This document shows, in pieces, positions 33,953-43,527 of a stretch of DNA of 64,000 nucleotides. The stretch's first letter is position 1, and each line of letters begins with the position of its first letter. This DNA comes from an uncultured Atopobiaceae bacterium (GTDB taxonomy: Bacteria > Actinomycetota > Coriobacteriia > Coriobacteriales > Atopobiaceae). Both the position numbers and the translations under genes were made by a program. The stretch covers positions 177,807-241,806 of the forward strand of contig CALUNW010000004.1 in assembly GCA_944322145.1 (NCBI GenBank). The letters are read 5' to 3'. The notes below the pieces were generated by a model, which worked only from the letters and a program-made list of their open reading frames with translations, had not been told where the DNA came from and searched no databases.

Positions 33953-35902
33953 ATGAAGAAGCCACTCCACGCACTTGCCGCCGCGGCAGCGCTCGCCCTC
34001 GGGCTTGCCCTCGTCCCCGCGACCGCCCTCGCGGAGCCCGCCGAGACCGACGGCATCATCGTCACCGTCTCCCAGCCCGGCGCCGGCGAGATCTCCCTGC
34101 TCTCCGACGCGCGCTCCACGCTCGACGACGCCGGCCTCGCCGCCGGCGACGTGGTCTCCGCCGACGACGGCACCCTCACCCTCGAGGCCCGCCCCGCCGA
34201 GGGCCAGACCGACGAGCAGGCCCTCGCCACCGCGCTCGAGCTGCCCGGCGTCGAGAGCGCCCAGCTCAACTACGTCTACCAGATCATCGGTGCGGTCGAC
34301 GAGGACGCCGCCACGGACGGCATCGCCCCGCAGACGCAGACCCTGCGCCAGACCATCCTCGCCAACGACCCGTACGCCCAGGTCTCGGACCCGGACGCCT
34401 CCCCCAACCAGTACTGGCTCTACAACGCCGATCTGGTGGGCGCCTGGTCCATCACGCGCTCCAACAACCTGGTGACCATCGCCATGTTTGACTCCGGCGT
34501 CACCCTGGACCACCCGGACCTCGCCGGCAACCTCCTCGCCGACCTCGCCTGGGACTCCTACTACGAGCGCACCCTCGCCGAGACCAAGCTCATGACCGGC
34601 ACCTCGGACAACGGCGGCCACGGCACCGCCGTCGCGGGCGTGCTCGCCGCCGTGGCCAACAACGGAACGGGCGTCGCCGGCGCGTCCTACAACGCCAACC
34701 TCCTGCCCGTCAAGGTGGTCAACGACACCAACGGCAACACCAACACCGGCGCCCTCGCGCGCGCCTACGCCTACCTCTTCGACCTCATCAACACCAAGAG
34801 GGTCTCCAACGTGCGCGTGGTCAACATGAGCCTGGGCGGCTACGGCGACACCTTCGCCGATGACGACCTGCTCCGCGCCCAGATCTCCGACGCGCGCGAC
34901 GACTACGGCATCCTCACCGTGTGCGCGGGCGGCAACGGCAAGAACGGCCAGCCCCTGACCGAGCCCTGCTACCCCGGTGACTACGACGACTGCATCAGCG
35001 TCACCGCGCTCGAGGCCGACGGCACCAACATCTCCTGGTCGGACTACAACAAGTACAAGGACATCAGCGCCCCTGGCCGCAGCATCTGGTCCACCTCCGC
35101 CAACGGCGGCTACGCCAAGCTCTCCGGCTCGTCGCTCTCCGCGCCGATCGTCTCCGGCACCGTCGCGCTCATGTACAGCGCCGAGCCCAAAGCCACCCCG
35201 GACGAGGTCGTCAACGCGCTCAAGACCACGGCAGACCCCATCGACGACCCCGTGAACGACCGCACCAACACCAGTGGCAGCGCCGGCGCGCTCAACTCCG
35301 CCGAGGCAGTCCAGTACATCAAGGACACCGTGACCCGCTTCTCCGACGTCGAGGCGGGGACCTGGTACTACGACGCGGTCCAGTACGTGGGCAGCAACGG
35401 CATCATGAACGGCTATGACAACGGCCAGGGCAACTTCGGCACCTTCGACAACCTCATGCGCCAGGACGCTGCTGGCCTGCTCTACAACTACCTCGCCGAC
35501 GGCGCGACGGCCTCCGAGCACTGCGGCCTCTCCGACGTCCCCGAGGACGCCTACTACACCAACGCCGTCAACTGGTGCGTCGAGAACGGCATCTTCAACG
35601 GCTATGACGACGGCACCTTTGGCGTGAACCAGCCCATCACGCGCCAGGAGTTCCTGGGCGTCATCTACAACTGGGCGCACGAGGCGGGCGACGTCGTGGA
35701 CGAGACCATCTTCTACTCGCGCCCCGACTACTGGACCGTCGCCACCTGGGCGACCGACGCCGTCAAGTGGTGCCTCTCCGAGCACGTCGTCAACGGCACG
35801 GCGCAGCCCGACGGCACGTTCCTGATCAACCCCAACTCCAACATCTCGCGCTGCGAGGTCGCCGGCATCATCAGCAACGCCATCAAGGCCGGCGTGCTGT
35901 AA
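33953..35902 (+). CDS. Secreted subtilisin-like serine protease with SLH repeats
   Basis: A 649-residue surface protease. A signal peptide (1-27, cleavage near ALA-EP) and a propeptide-like region precede an S8 domain with Asp180 (FDSGV), His223 (GGHGTAVAG), oxyanion Asn328 (AGGNG) and Ser394 in SGSSLSAP (the usual GTSMAAP is altered but the Ser is kept). From about residue 465 there are three SLH repeats (for example FSDVEAGTWYYDAVQYVGSNGIMNG), which should tie it to a wall polymer. It begins the surface-protein locus and has its own terminator. Confidence 0.92.
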   Translation: MKKPLHALAAAAALALGLALVPATALAEPAETDGIIVTVSQPGAGEISLLSDARSTLDDAGLAAGDVVSADDGTLTLEARPAEGQTDEQALATALELPGVESAQLNYVYQIIGAVDEDAATDGIAPQTQTLRQTILANDPYAQVSDPDASPNQYWLYNADLVGAWSITRSNNLVTIAMFDSGVTLDHPDLAGNLLADLAWDSYYERTLAETKLMTGTSDNGGHGTAVAGVLAAVANNGTGVAGASYNANLLPVKVVNDTNGNTNTGALARAYAYLFDLINTKRVSNVRVVNMSLGGYGDTFADDDLLRAQISDARDDYGILTVCAGGNGKNGQPLTEPCYPGDYDDCISVTALEADGTNISWSDYNKYKDISAPGRSIWSTSANGGYAKLSGSSLSAPIVSGTVALMYSAEPKATPDEVVNALKTTADPIDDPVNDRTNTSGSAGALNSAEAVQYIKDTVTRFSDVEAGTWYYDAVQYVGSNGIMNGYDNGQGNFGTFDNLMRQDAAGLLYNYLADGATASEHCGLSDVPEDAYYTNAVNWCVENGIFNGYDDGTFGVNQPITRQEFLGVIYNWAHEAGDVVDETIFYSRPDYWTVATWATDAVKWCLSEHVVNGTAQPDGTFLINPNSNISRCEVAGIISNAIKAGVL

Positions 35903-35928
35903 GGCCAAGCGAGAAGAACCGCACCTTC

Positions 35929-35966
35929 GGGGCCGTGGCACATTGGCTGCCACGGCCCCGTTCTTG
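35929..35966 (+). terminator. Terminator of the SLH protease gene
   Basis: A 12-pair stem (GGGGCCGTGGCA 35929-35940 with TGCCACGGCCCC 35948-35959) followed by GTTCTTG; an outer AGAAC/GTTCT pairing extends it. It separates the protease gene from surface gene A. Confidence 0.8.
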
Positions 35967-36055
35967 ATTGGCGCGGAGACCTCACGCATCCCGCCGGGGA
36001 CGACAACCGAGAAGAACCTCTCGGCCGAGCAATGACCCATCCCGTGTTGTTTCTT

Positions 36056-36178
36056 CCTTAAAAGGAGACAACACATGACAGCTTGCACCAACCATGGGGG
36101 GAAGGCCCGTCGCGTCGTCACCGCGGCGCTCGTGGGCGTCCTCTCCGTCGGCACCGTGCCGATGGTCGCGCTCGCGAC
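36056..36178 (+). repeat. 123-bp shared leader block, copy A
   Basis: The block runs from CCTTAAAAGGAGACA through the ATG to codon 34 of the signal peptide. It is nearly identical in the four surface genes A, B, C and D: only a few single-base differences across 123 bp, after which the coding sequences diverge sharply. Here it starts downstream of an unrelated 5' region that resembles the protease gene leader. Confidence 0.9.
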
Positions 36179-38669
36179 GGAGACCGCTGACGGCATCGAG
36201 GTCATGTTCGCGGACCCCGAGGGCGCGTTCAGCAACGCTGAGGTTACCAGCGCGACCTTCCAGCACGGTGATGACCTCCTGACCAAGGGCTCGGATGGAG
36301 TGTGGGAGACCACCTACGTCGAGAACAAGCCGGTCATTCTCGACACCGTCGCGGTCCGCATGTTCGGCACCGGCGCTGGAGCGAGCTTCAGCATCACCGC
36401 GAACGACCCCGAGGATAACTACGAGGTCGCATACTACAACCGCGGCACCGATGGCAAGAACATCGGCGACGAGCTCACCGGTGACATCTGCGAGGTCGGC
36501 AAGTACGTCGCTGTCGTCACCGCCGTCGACGGCAACTACAAGGGCGGCGTGATTTACGTGCCGTTCGACATCAACCCCATCCAGATCAAGAACGTCACGG
36601 TCGATGGCCCCACGTCCGTCACCTACAACGCACTGTCCCACGATTTCGACTTCGTCTTCGACGGCGTCAAGGTCTACGAGGGCGTCGACTATGAGGTGTA
36701 CTACGTGCCCGTGGGCCACGACGCCACCGAGGCCAGCGCCACCGAGGTGAAGAACGCCGGCCAGTACAAGGCAGTCGTCACCGGCATCGGCCACTACGCC
36801 GGCACCGTCGAGCTCTCCCAGACCATCAATGTCTCGCCGCTCGACCTCACCGGCGCCACCAGCGCGACTTACGTCCACGGCCTCACCTCCACCAGTGCCA
36901 CTGAGCCAGAGAACCCCTACTGCATCTGGATTGACGGCGTCCGCTACGAGGACGGCTCGGCCATCATGGGCGAGCTCAAGGCCGACATCGACCTGGCCGC
37001 GATGCCCTCCGACACCGTCTGGCACGACAACGGCGACTACATCTACAAGGTCGTCTCCGCCAAGGGCGCCGATGACCCCAACATCAAGGGCTCTGCGAAC
37101 TTCGCAGCCCACAAGGTGTCCTACAACGTCGACTTCAGCTACGACGGCGCTCCCCTGCAGACTACGCACGAGGTCTTCATGAACGACGCCGACACGCAGT
37201 TCGACTTCTCCGAGGTCACCGGCCACGCGGCCAACGGCACGGTCGACGGTGTCAATGTCACCAACGGCGACATCGTCTTCTCCGTCTATGATGCGAGCGG
37301 CAACGACGTCCTCGCCCTCGGGTGGGACTGGCAGAACATGCCCGGCGAGTACAACGTGGTCGTCGGCTACGTCGCCCCTGACAACACGATTGGCGGTTTC
37401 CAGTTCGTCGACGTGACCGTCTACCGCGAGGCCGTCAATGCCGACGCTAAGGCAGCCGTCCTCTACGACACCAACGGCGACGGCGAGGAGGAGGTCGTCT
37501 CCTCCGTCAGCAAGGTCTATGACGGCACCGACCTCATCGACGACATCCGCGTCGCTGTTGAGGACGCCAGCGGGCGCAACGTCATCGCTGACTGCGACGT
37601 CACCTACTACAACGCCGACGGCAAGGAGGTCGGCGAGCTCGTCGACGCCGGCACCTACACGCTCAAGGTGACGAGCGAGCTCTACAAGCTCTCCGGCACC
37701 ACCGAAATGACCATCACCATCGGAAAGAAGGATCTCTCTGGCGTGAAGGTTGGTGCTCTCACGACCGCCAGCTGGGACGGCTCCAGCAAGTCCTTCGAGT
37801 ACCTCCCTTGGCTTTCCGACGGCTACGCCCTGAGCAACGTCGGCTATTTCACCAGCCTTGACGTGCAGTACAAGAATGGCAACAGCTGGGTCGCCTTCCC
37901 GATGAAGGACGTCCTTGTCACTATCCTTGACGCATCCGGCAACGAGGTCAAGACCGTGACCGACGAGGGCGCCTACACGCTCCACTTCACCGCCCGCAAC
38001 GCCGACGCCGAGAACAACTATGTGATTCCCGCCGACATCACGTTCCACTGCGTCCAGAACTACAACGACTTCGCGAACGACGTGTACAACCACGTCACCT
38101 TCGCCGACGTCAGCTACACCGACTACTACTGCGACTCCGTCGCCTGGGTCAAGGCCAAGGGCTTCATGAACGGCTACAACGGCACCAGGCTCTTCGGGCC
38201 CGAGGACGACATCACCCGCGGCATGGTCGCCTCCATCCTCTACAACATGGCCGGCGGCGACAACCTCGGCCTCGACGAGGACAAGTTCTACAACGAGCTG
38301 GTCGGCTGGAAGTCCTTCGACGACGTCGACGGCAAGGCCTACTACGGCCGCGCCATCGCCTGGGCCAAGGAGGCCGGCGTCGTGAACGGCTATGACGACG
38401 GCACCTTCCGCCCGGACCAGGCCGTCTCCCGCCAGGAGTTCGCCGGCATGCTCGCCAACTACGCCGAGCGCTTCGACTCCTCCTTCAAGGCCGCCAGCGC
38501 CGACGCGCTGGACGAGATGCCCGACGCCGGCGAGGTCGCCGACTGGGCCAAGGAGGCCGTCGCCTGGGCCGTCGAGAACGGCATCATGGGCAACGGCGGC
38601 TTCATCGCCCCGGGCAGCACCATCATCCGCGCCGACGCGGCCGGCATGGTCTTCAACTACGCCAAGTAG
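36075..38669 (+). CDS. SLH-domain surface protein A
   Basis: An 864-residue secreted protein. The signal peptide MTACTNHGGKARRVV...VALA (about 1-34) is shared with the other three large surface proteins. The middle (about 35-670) is a series of beta-rich repeats, one with KVYDGTDLIDDIRVAVEDASG, a pattern found at the same place in B, C and D. Residues about 673-864 carry three SLH repeats (FADVSYTDYYCDSVAWV, FDDVDGKAYYGRAIAWA, and the last ending MGNGGFIAPG). The C-terminal region is closest to that of D. It is likely a major wall or S-layer-like protein; this is inference from domains and signal peptide. Confidence 0.9.
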   Translation: MTACTNHGGKARRVVTAALVGVLSVGTVPMVALATETADGIEVMFADPEGAFSNAEVTSATFQHGDDLLTKGSDGVWETTYVENKPVILDTVAVRMFGTGAGASFSITANDPEDNYEVAYYNRGTDGKNIGDELTGDICEVGKYVAVVTAVDGNYKGGVIYVPFDINPIQIKNVTVDGPTSVTYNALSHDFDFVFDGVKVYEGVDYEVYYVPVGHDATEASATEVKNAGQYKAVVTGIGHYAGTVELSQTINVSPLDLTGATSATYVHGLTSTSATEPENPYCIWIDGVRYEDGSAIMGELKADIDLAAMPSDTVWHDNGDYIYKVVSAKGADDPNIKGSANFAAHKVSYNVDFSYDGAPLQTTHEVFMNDADTQFDFSEVTGHAANGTVDGVNVTNGDIVFSVYDASGNDVLALGWDWQNMPGEYNVVVGYVAPDNTIGGFQFVDVTVYREAVNADAKAAVLYDTNGDGEEEVVSSVSKVYDGTDLIDDIRVAVEDASGRNVIADCDVTYYNADGKEVGELVDAGTYTLKVTSELYKLSGTTEMTITIGKKDLSGVKVGALTTASWDGSSKSFEYLPWLSDGYALSNVGYFTSLDVQYKNGNSWVAFPMKDVLVTILDASGNEVKTVTDEGAYTLHFTARNADAENNYVIPADITFHCVQNYNDFANDVYNHVTFADVSYTDYYCDSVAWVKAKGFMNGYNGTRLFGPEDDITRGMVASILYNMAGGDNLGLDEDKFYNELVGWKSFDDVDGKAYYGRAIAWAKEAGVVNGYDDGTFRPDQAVSRQEFAGMLANYAERFDSSFKAASADALDEMPDAGEVADWAKEAVAWAVENGIMGNGGFIAPGSTIIRADAAGMVFNYAK

Positions 38670-39174
38670 TTCACGCCCTTCAGCCTGCCCCCTCCCTGGG
38701 GGCAGGCTCCCGTGGGGGCTCATCTGAGCGTGAGCCCCCACGGGAGCCTCATGGCTCGCACGCAAGCTGTCGCGTGAAGGTCCGTGCGGTGGGACGGGCC
38801 CTCCCCCTCGAGCGAGCTCGCACGAGGCGAGGGGGAGGGTGCGCGGCACGAGAGGGGCACCTGCGCCCCAGGAGCGCGCGACGGGCTTCTCTGAGAGAAT
38901 CAACTTATGCACATGAAGAGGGGGCGCCGCCGAGGCGCCCCCTCTGTTCCTGTCTCGGTTCGTTTTCCTGGCATGTCGCTTCTGCGAGAGGCCCTGAGCG
39001 AGCCCCTCCCCCTCGCACCTGCGAGCACGTTGAGGGGGAGGGCGCCGCCCCACCGCACGGACCTTCACGCGACAGCTTGCGTGAGCCTTGAGGCTCCCCT
39101 GTGGGCTCTGCAACGCAGAGCCCACAGGGGAGCCCTCCCCCGGAGGGGAGGGACCCCGACCTGCCCAAGAGATG
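38670..39174. repeat. A-B intergenic palindrome array
   Basis: These 505 bases contain no gene. In order: hairpin 38683-38707; an 18-pair perfect hairpin 38705-38748; a 33-base arm 38761-38793; a 12-pair hairpin 38799-38839; a 12-pair hairpin 38917-38945 (AGAGGGGGCGCC); a hairpin near 39003-39042; the exact complement of the 33-base arm at 39049-39081; and a 19-pair hairpin 39092-39134. The array is symmetrical about its middle. The outer hairpins can act as terminators for the convergent genes A and B. An inverted copy of the whole array lies between C and D. Confidence 0.85.
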
Positions 39175-41889
39175 CTACTTGGTCGGGTTGTCGCGGTTCA
39201 GGCCCTCGAGGTTCTCGGGCTGGTAGTTCACTGCCATGGCAGCGACCTCGGCGCGGGTGATGTCGTCCTGCGGGGCGACGAAGCCGCCGTTGCCCATGAC
39301 CTCGTTCTCCACGGCCCAGGCGACGGACTCCTGAGCCCAGGCGGACACGGAGGAGGCGTCGGAGAGGCCTGCGAGGGCGGAGCCGTCGGAGGCGACGAAC
39401 TTGCCGGTGGCCTTGGCGTAGTTGGCGAGCATCGCCGCGAACTCCTCGCGGGTGATGTCGTCGGTCGGGCGGAACTGGCCGTCGTGGCCGTTCACGACGC
39501 CGGAGGCCTCGGCCCAGGCGATGGCCTTGGCGTAGTAGGCGTGGCCGTCGACGTCCTCGAAGCCGGTCACGTAGCCGCCGGTCTCGTCGAAGTGGAAGTC
39601 GTCGCTGGCGGTGCCGCCGGCCATGTTGTAGATGATGCCCACGGCGTCGGCGCGGGTGATCTTGGTCTCGGGCATGAAGACGTCGGTGCCGCCCACGCCG
39701 TTGACGTAGAGCTGGTACCAGGCGTCCTCGACGGCCTGCGCGTACCAGGCCTCGGGGTTGACGTCCACGAAGTGGCCGTAGGCCTTGACGGTGAACTCGA
39801 AGGTGTCGTTGACGAGGTTGTAGTTGCTCTTGGCCTCGTCGGTCAGGGCGATGGTGACGGTGTAGGTGCCCTCCTCGACGGCCTCCTCGACGACCTTGCC
39901 GCCCTTCTCGATGGAGACGACGTTGTAGAGGCTCGGGTCGAGCGTCACGTAGCTATAGGTCGCATCGACGCCAGTGCCCTGCTGAACCTGGTACTTCACC
40001 GCGGGGACCTCGACGGCGGAGCCGGTGTACTTGACGTAGAATTTGTTGGCGACAGGGGAGCCGGTGTCGTTGGTGGCGTCGTCGTCATCGTAGTTGTTCG
40101 TCGGAATCTTGCCGTTAGTCTCGTTGACGTCGTACTCCATGGTAGCAACATCGGCAACGAGGCGGGTGACATCGACATCATCGATGGTGAGCAGGAAGGT
40201 ATCAGAGCTGGTGCCGGTAATGGTGAAGGTCAGCGGAACGACCTTAATCTCGTAAGCGTCGGAGGACGCATCGACGGCCTCGGTGACCTCCTCGCCGTCA
40301 AGCGTTACCTCGAGCTCGTAGTCGGTACCCTCGGTCAGGGTGTTGCCATCCTCGTCCTTGACGACAGCGGTGACCTTCTCGAGCCAGTCAGAGCCGTCGA
40401 AGGTGACGGTCTTGCTGTCGCCCGCGAGCTCGCCGTTGAGGAAGAAGGCGAGGCCGGTGTCGACGTCGACCTCGGTGCCGGTGACGGAGACGAGGAACTG
40501 TCGGCTGCCGCCGAGGACGGAGCTGCCTCCGAAGACGGAGAACGGCTTGACGCGGACGGTCACACGATAGCTGCCCTGCTCGGCAAGGTCGGCGGCATCG
40601 CATGCCTTCCAGTTGGGCGAGGTGGCGGTGCCCTTGTTAACCTCGTAGCTCACTTCGAGGCCGTCGGCAGCGATCTTCTCGCCGTCGTACTCGACGGTGA
40701 TCTTCGAGGCGTCGAAGGACTCGCCGTCGAGGAGGCTGACGTCGACGGTGGAAAGGGCGACACCGGTCTTGTTGAGGTCCTGACGGTCGTACTTGAACTC
40801 AGTGCTGGAGTCGTTGAAGACGCTGCTGTCGAGGACGGAGTAGGTGACGGTGCCGGTGCTGGCGGCGACGTTCTTGGTCCCCTTTGCGGAGACGGTCACC
40901 GTGTACTCGCCGGCGACGCTGGAGCTCAGGGAGCCCGTCTTGTCGGGATCGACGATCTTGGTGACGGAGAAGGTGCCCGAATCTGCCAAGTTGATGGTGG
41001 CGGCGAGGCCCTCGACGTCGTTGATGCTGAGATAGCGGAGGAGATCGTTCGTGCTGTTAATCAGGCTGGCGTTCGCGTCAGAGACGGTCAGCGTGGCCTT
41101 GGAGAGGTCGAGCTTCTCGATGGTGACGGGCACGGTGTAGGAGTGCGTATCCGTGCCGGTGAACTTGGCGTAGTAGTCGCCGGCGTCGGTGATGCTGACG
41201 GAGGAGGAGCCGGTGCCGTCAGCGGAGTAGAAGGTAATCCCGGCGGCAGCGGCGACCTCGACCTCGCCGCCGTCGGCGTCGACGAACTTGATGTTCGTTG
41301 CGTCATAAGCGCTTCCGTTGTAGGTGAGGGTGCCGTCGACCTTGACGCCCTGGGCGGCCTCGCTCTTGGCGGTCATGAAGGCGATGGGGTCGGTGAACTT
41401 GCTGGTCGAGGTCCCGGTGTCGGGGTCCTTCTTGGCGATGACCAGGCAGTAGGTGCCAGCGCTGGTCGTGTTGGTGAAGTAGTTCGCCGGGGTCTTGGCC
41501 GCGTTGTTCGAGTTGCTCGCGGCGACCCAGTTGCTGTTCTTGGCCTCGGCGTCGGTCTCGCTGGTGTAGTAGATGAACACGTAGTCGTTGGTGTTCACCT
41601 TGGTGGTCTCGAAGCCGTTGGAGATCTCGGTCGGGGCGAGGTACTTGCCCTTGCCGGCCTCGAGGGTGACCTTGGAGAGGTCGCCGGTGAGGGTCTTGCC
41701 CTTGCCGTCGGTGGCCTTGGTCACCTTGGCGCCGGTGTACCACTCGGCCGCCATGGTCTCGACGCCGTCGGTGGTGTCCGCGCCGGTCGCGAGCGCGACC
41801 ATCGGCACGGTGCCGACGGAGAGGACGCCCACGAGCGCCGCGGTGACGACGCGACGTGCCTTCCCCCCATGGTTGGTGCAAGCTGTCAT
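39175..41889 (-). CDS. SLH-domain surface protein B
   Basis: A 904-residue secreted protein with the same signal peptide as A (ATG at 41889, AAAGGAGA upstream). Beta-rich repeats fill residues about 35-700, including FDGSDWLEKVTAVVKDEDG. SLH repeats occupy about 705-890 (FVDVNPEAWYAQAV, FEDVDGHAYYAKAIAWA, VAWAVENEVMGNGGFVAP). After the SLH region is a short tail, NLEGLNRDNPTK, which A, C and D lack. The N-terminal mature region (GDLSK, GKYLxPTE) and SLH region are closest to C. Codon use matches the genome. Confidence 0.9.
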   Translation of the reverse strand: MTACTNHGGKARRVVTAALVGVLSVGTVPMVALATGADTTDGVETMAAEWYTGAKVTKATDGKGKTLTGDLSKVTLEAGKGKYLAPTEISNGFETTKVNTNDYVFIYYTSETDAEAKNSNWVAASNSNNAAKTPANYFTNTTSAGTYCLVIAKKDPDTGTSTSKFTDPIAFMTAKSEAAQGVKVDGTLTYNGSAYDATNIKFVDADGGEVEVAAAAGITFYSADGTGSSSVSITDAGDYYAKFTGTDTHSYTVPVTIEKLDLSKATLTVSDANASLINSTNDLLRYLSINDVEGLAATINLADSGTFSVTKIVDPDKTGSLSSSVAGEYTVTVSAKGTKNVAASTGTVTYSVLDSSVFNDSSTEFKYDRQDLNKTGVALSTVDVSLLDGESFDASKITVEYDGEKIAADGLEVSYEVNKGTATSPNWKACDAADLAEQGSYRVTVRVKPFSVFGGSSVLGGSRQFLVSVTGTEVDVDTGLAFFLNGELAGDSKTVTFDGSDWLEKVTAVVKDEDGNTLTEGTDYELEVTLDGEEVTEAVDASSDAYEIKVVPLTFTITGTSSDTFLLTIDDVDVTRLVADVATMEYDVNETNGKIPTNNYDDDDATNDTGSPVANKFYVKYTGSAVEVPAVKYQVQQGTGVDATYSYVTLDPSLYNVVSIEKGGKVVEEAVEEGTYTVTIALTDEAKSNYNLVNDTFEFTVKAYGHFVDVNPEAWYAQAVEDAWYQLYVNGVGGTDVFMPETKITRADAVGIIYNMAGGTASDDFHFDETGGYVTGFEDVDGHAYYAKAIAWAEASGVVNGHDGQFRPTDDITREEFAAMLANYAKATGKFVASDGSALAGLSDASSVSAWAQESVAWAVENEVMGNGGFVAPQDDITRAEVAAMAVNYQPENLEGLNRDNPTK

Positions 41890-41908
41890 GTTTTGTCTCC
41901 TTTTAAGG
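41786..41908 (-). repeat. 123-bp shared leader block, copy B
   Basis: Same block as at 36056, minus strand, with one change in the spacer (GACAAAACATG). It faces away from copy C at 50078, so the two form inverted repeats bounding 41909-50077. Upstream DNA (41909-42108) holds no gene and no clear promoter. Confidence 0.9.
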
Positions 41909-42108
41909 GGGAGGGCCCTGATTTGGCGGGGGCGCTCACGGACACGCTCCCGCATGGAGCAACACTGCTTTTCTTAGCCGACAGACTTGTCGACGCTAAC
42001 TTGCGCTGCGCCCCCCAGCCGGTTTCCAGATGAGGTGGATGGCCGGCGGCATGACCCAGCCAAGCGAGCTATCGCGCCAAGCGCGGCGCGGACCGGCGTC
42101 CTTTTTGG

Positions 42109-43401
42109 TTATATCCCAGTGAGGGCGCTCTCGTCGAGCAAAAAGTCGAACACGCTCATCGTGACCACGCCGCGCTCGTCTCGTAGGGGCCTTACCACGT
42201 CGCGCACGAGCACGACCTTCTTGAAGCTGTCGTTGATGCCGAGCAGGGAGGCCTTCTCCTGAGCAGCCTTCTCGGGCGTTCTCATCTCCATTGCCGACTG
42301 AACATAGACGCGATCCGAGCCCCTGTTGGCGACGAAGTCAACCTCGAGCTGTTTGCGGACGTCCTTCCCCGCCTCGCGGGCGCGCTTCTCGACCACGCCG
42401 ACATCCACCGAGTACCCGCGTGCCCTGAGCTCGTTGTAGACCACGTTCTCCATGATGTGGCTCTCCTCGACCTGGCGGAAGCCGAGCCGGGCGTTTCTGA
42501 GCCCCATATCCTCGAAATAGTACTTCAAGGGGCTGCCGATGTAGCTTCTGCCCTTCACGTCGTAGCGGCGCGCGCCCTCGATGACAAAGGCGTCCTCGAG
42601 GTAGCCAATGTAGCTGGAGATCGTGTTCGCAGAGATCTTGGAGTGGAGCACGCTCCTGAAGGTGTTCTCCAGCTTGCTCGGGTTGGTGAGCGTCCCGATG
42701 CTGGAGGCGAGCACGTTGACAAGGTCGTCGAGCTCCCCGTGCCTCCTGACCCCATGCCTGTCCACGACGTCCTTCAGATACGTCTCCTCAAAGAGCCTCT
42801 CGAGGTAGCTCGCCTTCTGCTCGCTCGTGCGCATCGAGACTGCAAGCGGCATGCCGCCGTATACCGTGTACTCGGCCCATCCCTGGTAACGGTCGCCATC
42901 GAAAGCCTGCATGAACTCGGAGAAGGACAGCGGTCGCACGCGCACCTCGTCCCCGCGCCCGCGAAACTCCGTCATAACGTCGCTCGAGAGGAGCTTCGAG
43001 TTGCTTCCTGTCACGTATACGTCGACGTTGCGCATGCGCAGGAGTCCATTGAGCACGCCGTACAGCCGGGGCGGAGCGTCGGGATTCTTAAGCTCCTCGC
43101 GCGAGATAGCGTATTGAACCTCGTCAAGAAAGACGTAGTACTGCTCGTGCTTGTTCGCAATCCTCGAGCGAATGTGGGCGGACAGCGCGGAGGGGTCGCG
43201 GAGGGCGGCGTTTTCTTCATCATCGAGGGCGACCTCGATGATGTGATCGTCCTCCACGCCCTCTGAGCGCAGGTAGTCTCCAAAGAGCTCGAAGAGCAGA
43301 TAGGTCTTCCCGCAGCGGCGGATGCCCGTGACCACCTTGACCATGCCGTTGTGCATACGGTCGATGAGCCTGTTGAGATATCTGTCACGCTTGATTTCCA
43401 T
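42109..43401 (-). CDS. AAA ATPase with C-terminal DUF4143 domain (copy 1)
   Basis: A 430-residue ATPase. Walker A is VVTGIRRCGKTYLL, Walker B is YYVFLDEVQ, the sensor region is DVYVTGSNSKLL, and the arginine-rich segment is FRGRGDEVRVRPLSFSEFM. The C-terminal DUF4143 part includes YDVKGRSYIGSPLKYYFEDMGLRNA and a nuclease-like EVDFVANRGSDRVYVQ. The family is common in genomic islands and its role is unsettled. The ATG at 43401 is chosen by GGAG and by alignment with copy 2 at 46776. A nested palindrome covers its promoter. Confidence 0.9.
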   Translation of the reverse strand: MEIKRDRYLNRLIDRMHNGMVKVVTGIRRCGKTYLLFELFGDYLRSEGVEDDHIIEVALDDEENAALRDPSALSAHIRSRIANKHEQYYVFLDEVQYAISREELKNPDAPPRLYGVLNGLLRMRNVDVYVTGSNSKLLSSDVMTEFRGRGDEVRVRPLSFSEFMQAFDGDRYQGWAEYTVYGGMPLAVSMRTSEQKASYLERLFEETYLKDVVDRHGVRRHGELDDLVNVLASSIGTLTNPSKLENTFRSVLHSKISANTISSYIGYLEDAFVIEGARRYDVKGRSYIGSPLKYYFEDMGLRNARLGFRQVEESHIMENVVYNELRARGYSVDVGVVEKRAREAGKDVRKQLEVDFVANRGSDRVYVQSAMEMRTPEKAAQEKASLLGINDSFKKVVLVRDVVRPLRDERGVVTMSVFDFLLDESALTGI

Positions 43402-43429
43402 GCGGGCTCCGTCCTGGGCAGCGTCGATT

Positions 43430-43471
43430 CTATTGAGATATTCTGCCGCATACGGCAATTATTCTCAATAG
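43430..43471 (-). promoter_or_regulatory. Promoter with nested palindrome, ATPase copy 1
   Basis: On the minus strand, TTGAGA and CAGAAT are separated by 17 bases, a plausible -35/-10. The whole is embedded in a palindrome: CTATTGAGA at 43430-43438 pairs with TCTCAATAG at 43463-43471, and an inner TGCCG/CGGCA pairs in the spacer. A repressor bound here would cover the promoter. Confidence 0.6.
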
Positions 43472-43527
43472 ATGGGAAGCTCGCCAATGCTGCGCCCGTC
43501 CGGGAAAAGACCGGCCGCCTCTAGCAC

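Noticed and set aside
35982..39125. 1047-residue minus-strand open frame
   Set aside because: Lies opposite surface gene A and crosses the palindrome array. Its Val/Gly/Asp-rich content mirrors the real gene, and it has no signal peptide or domain.
39088..42033. 981-residue plus-strand open frame
   Set aside because: Antisense of surface gene B; same reasons. Gene B has the RBS, signal peptide and SLH repeats.
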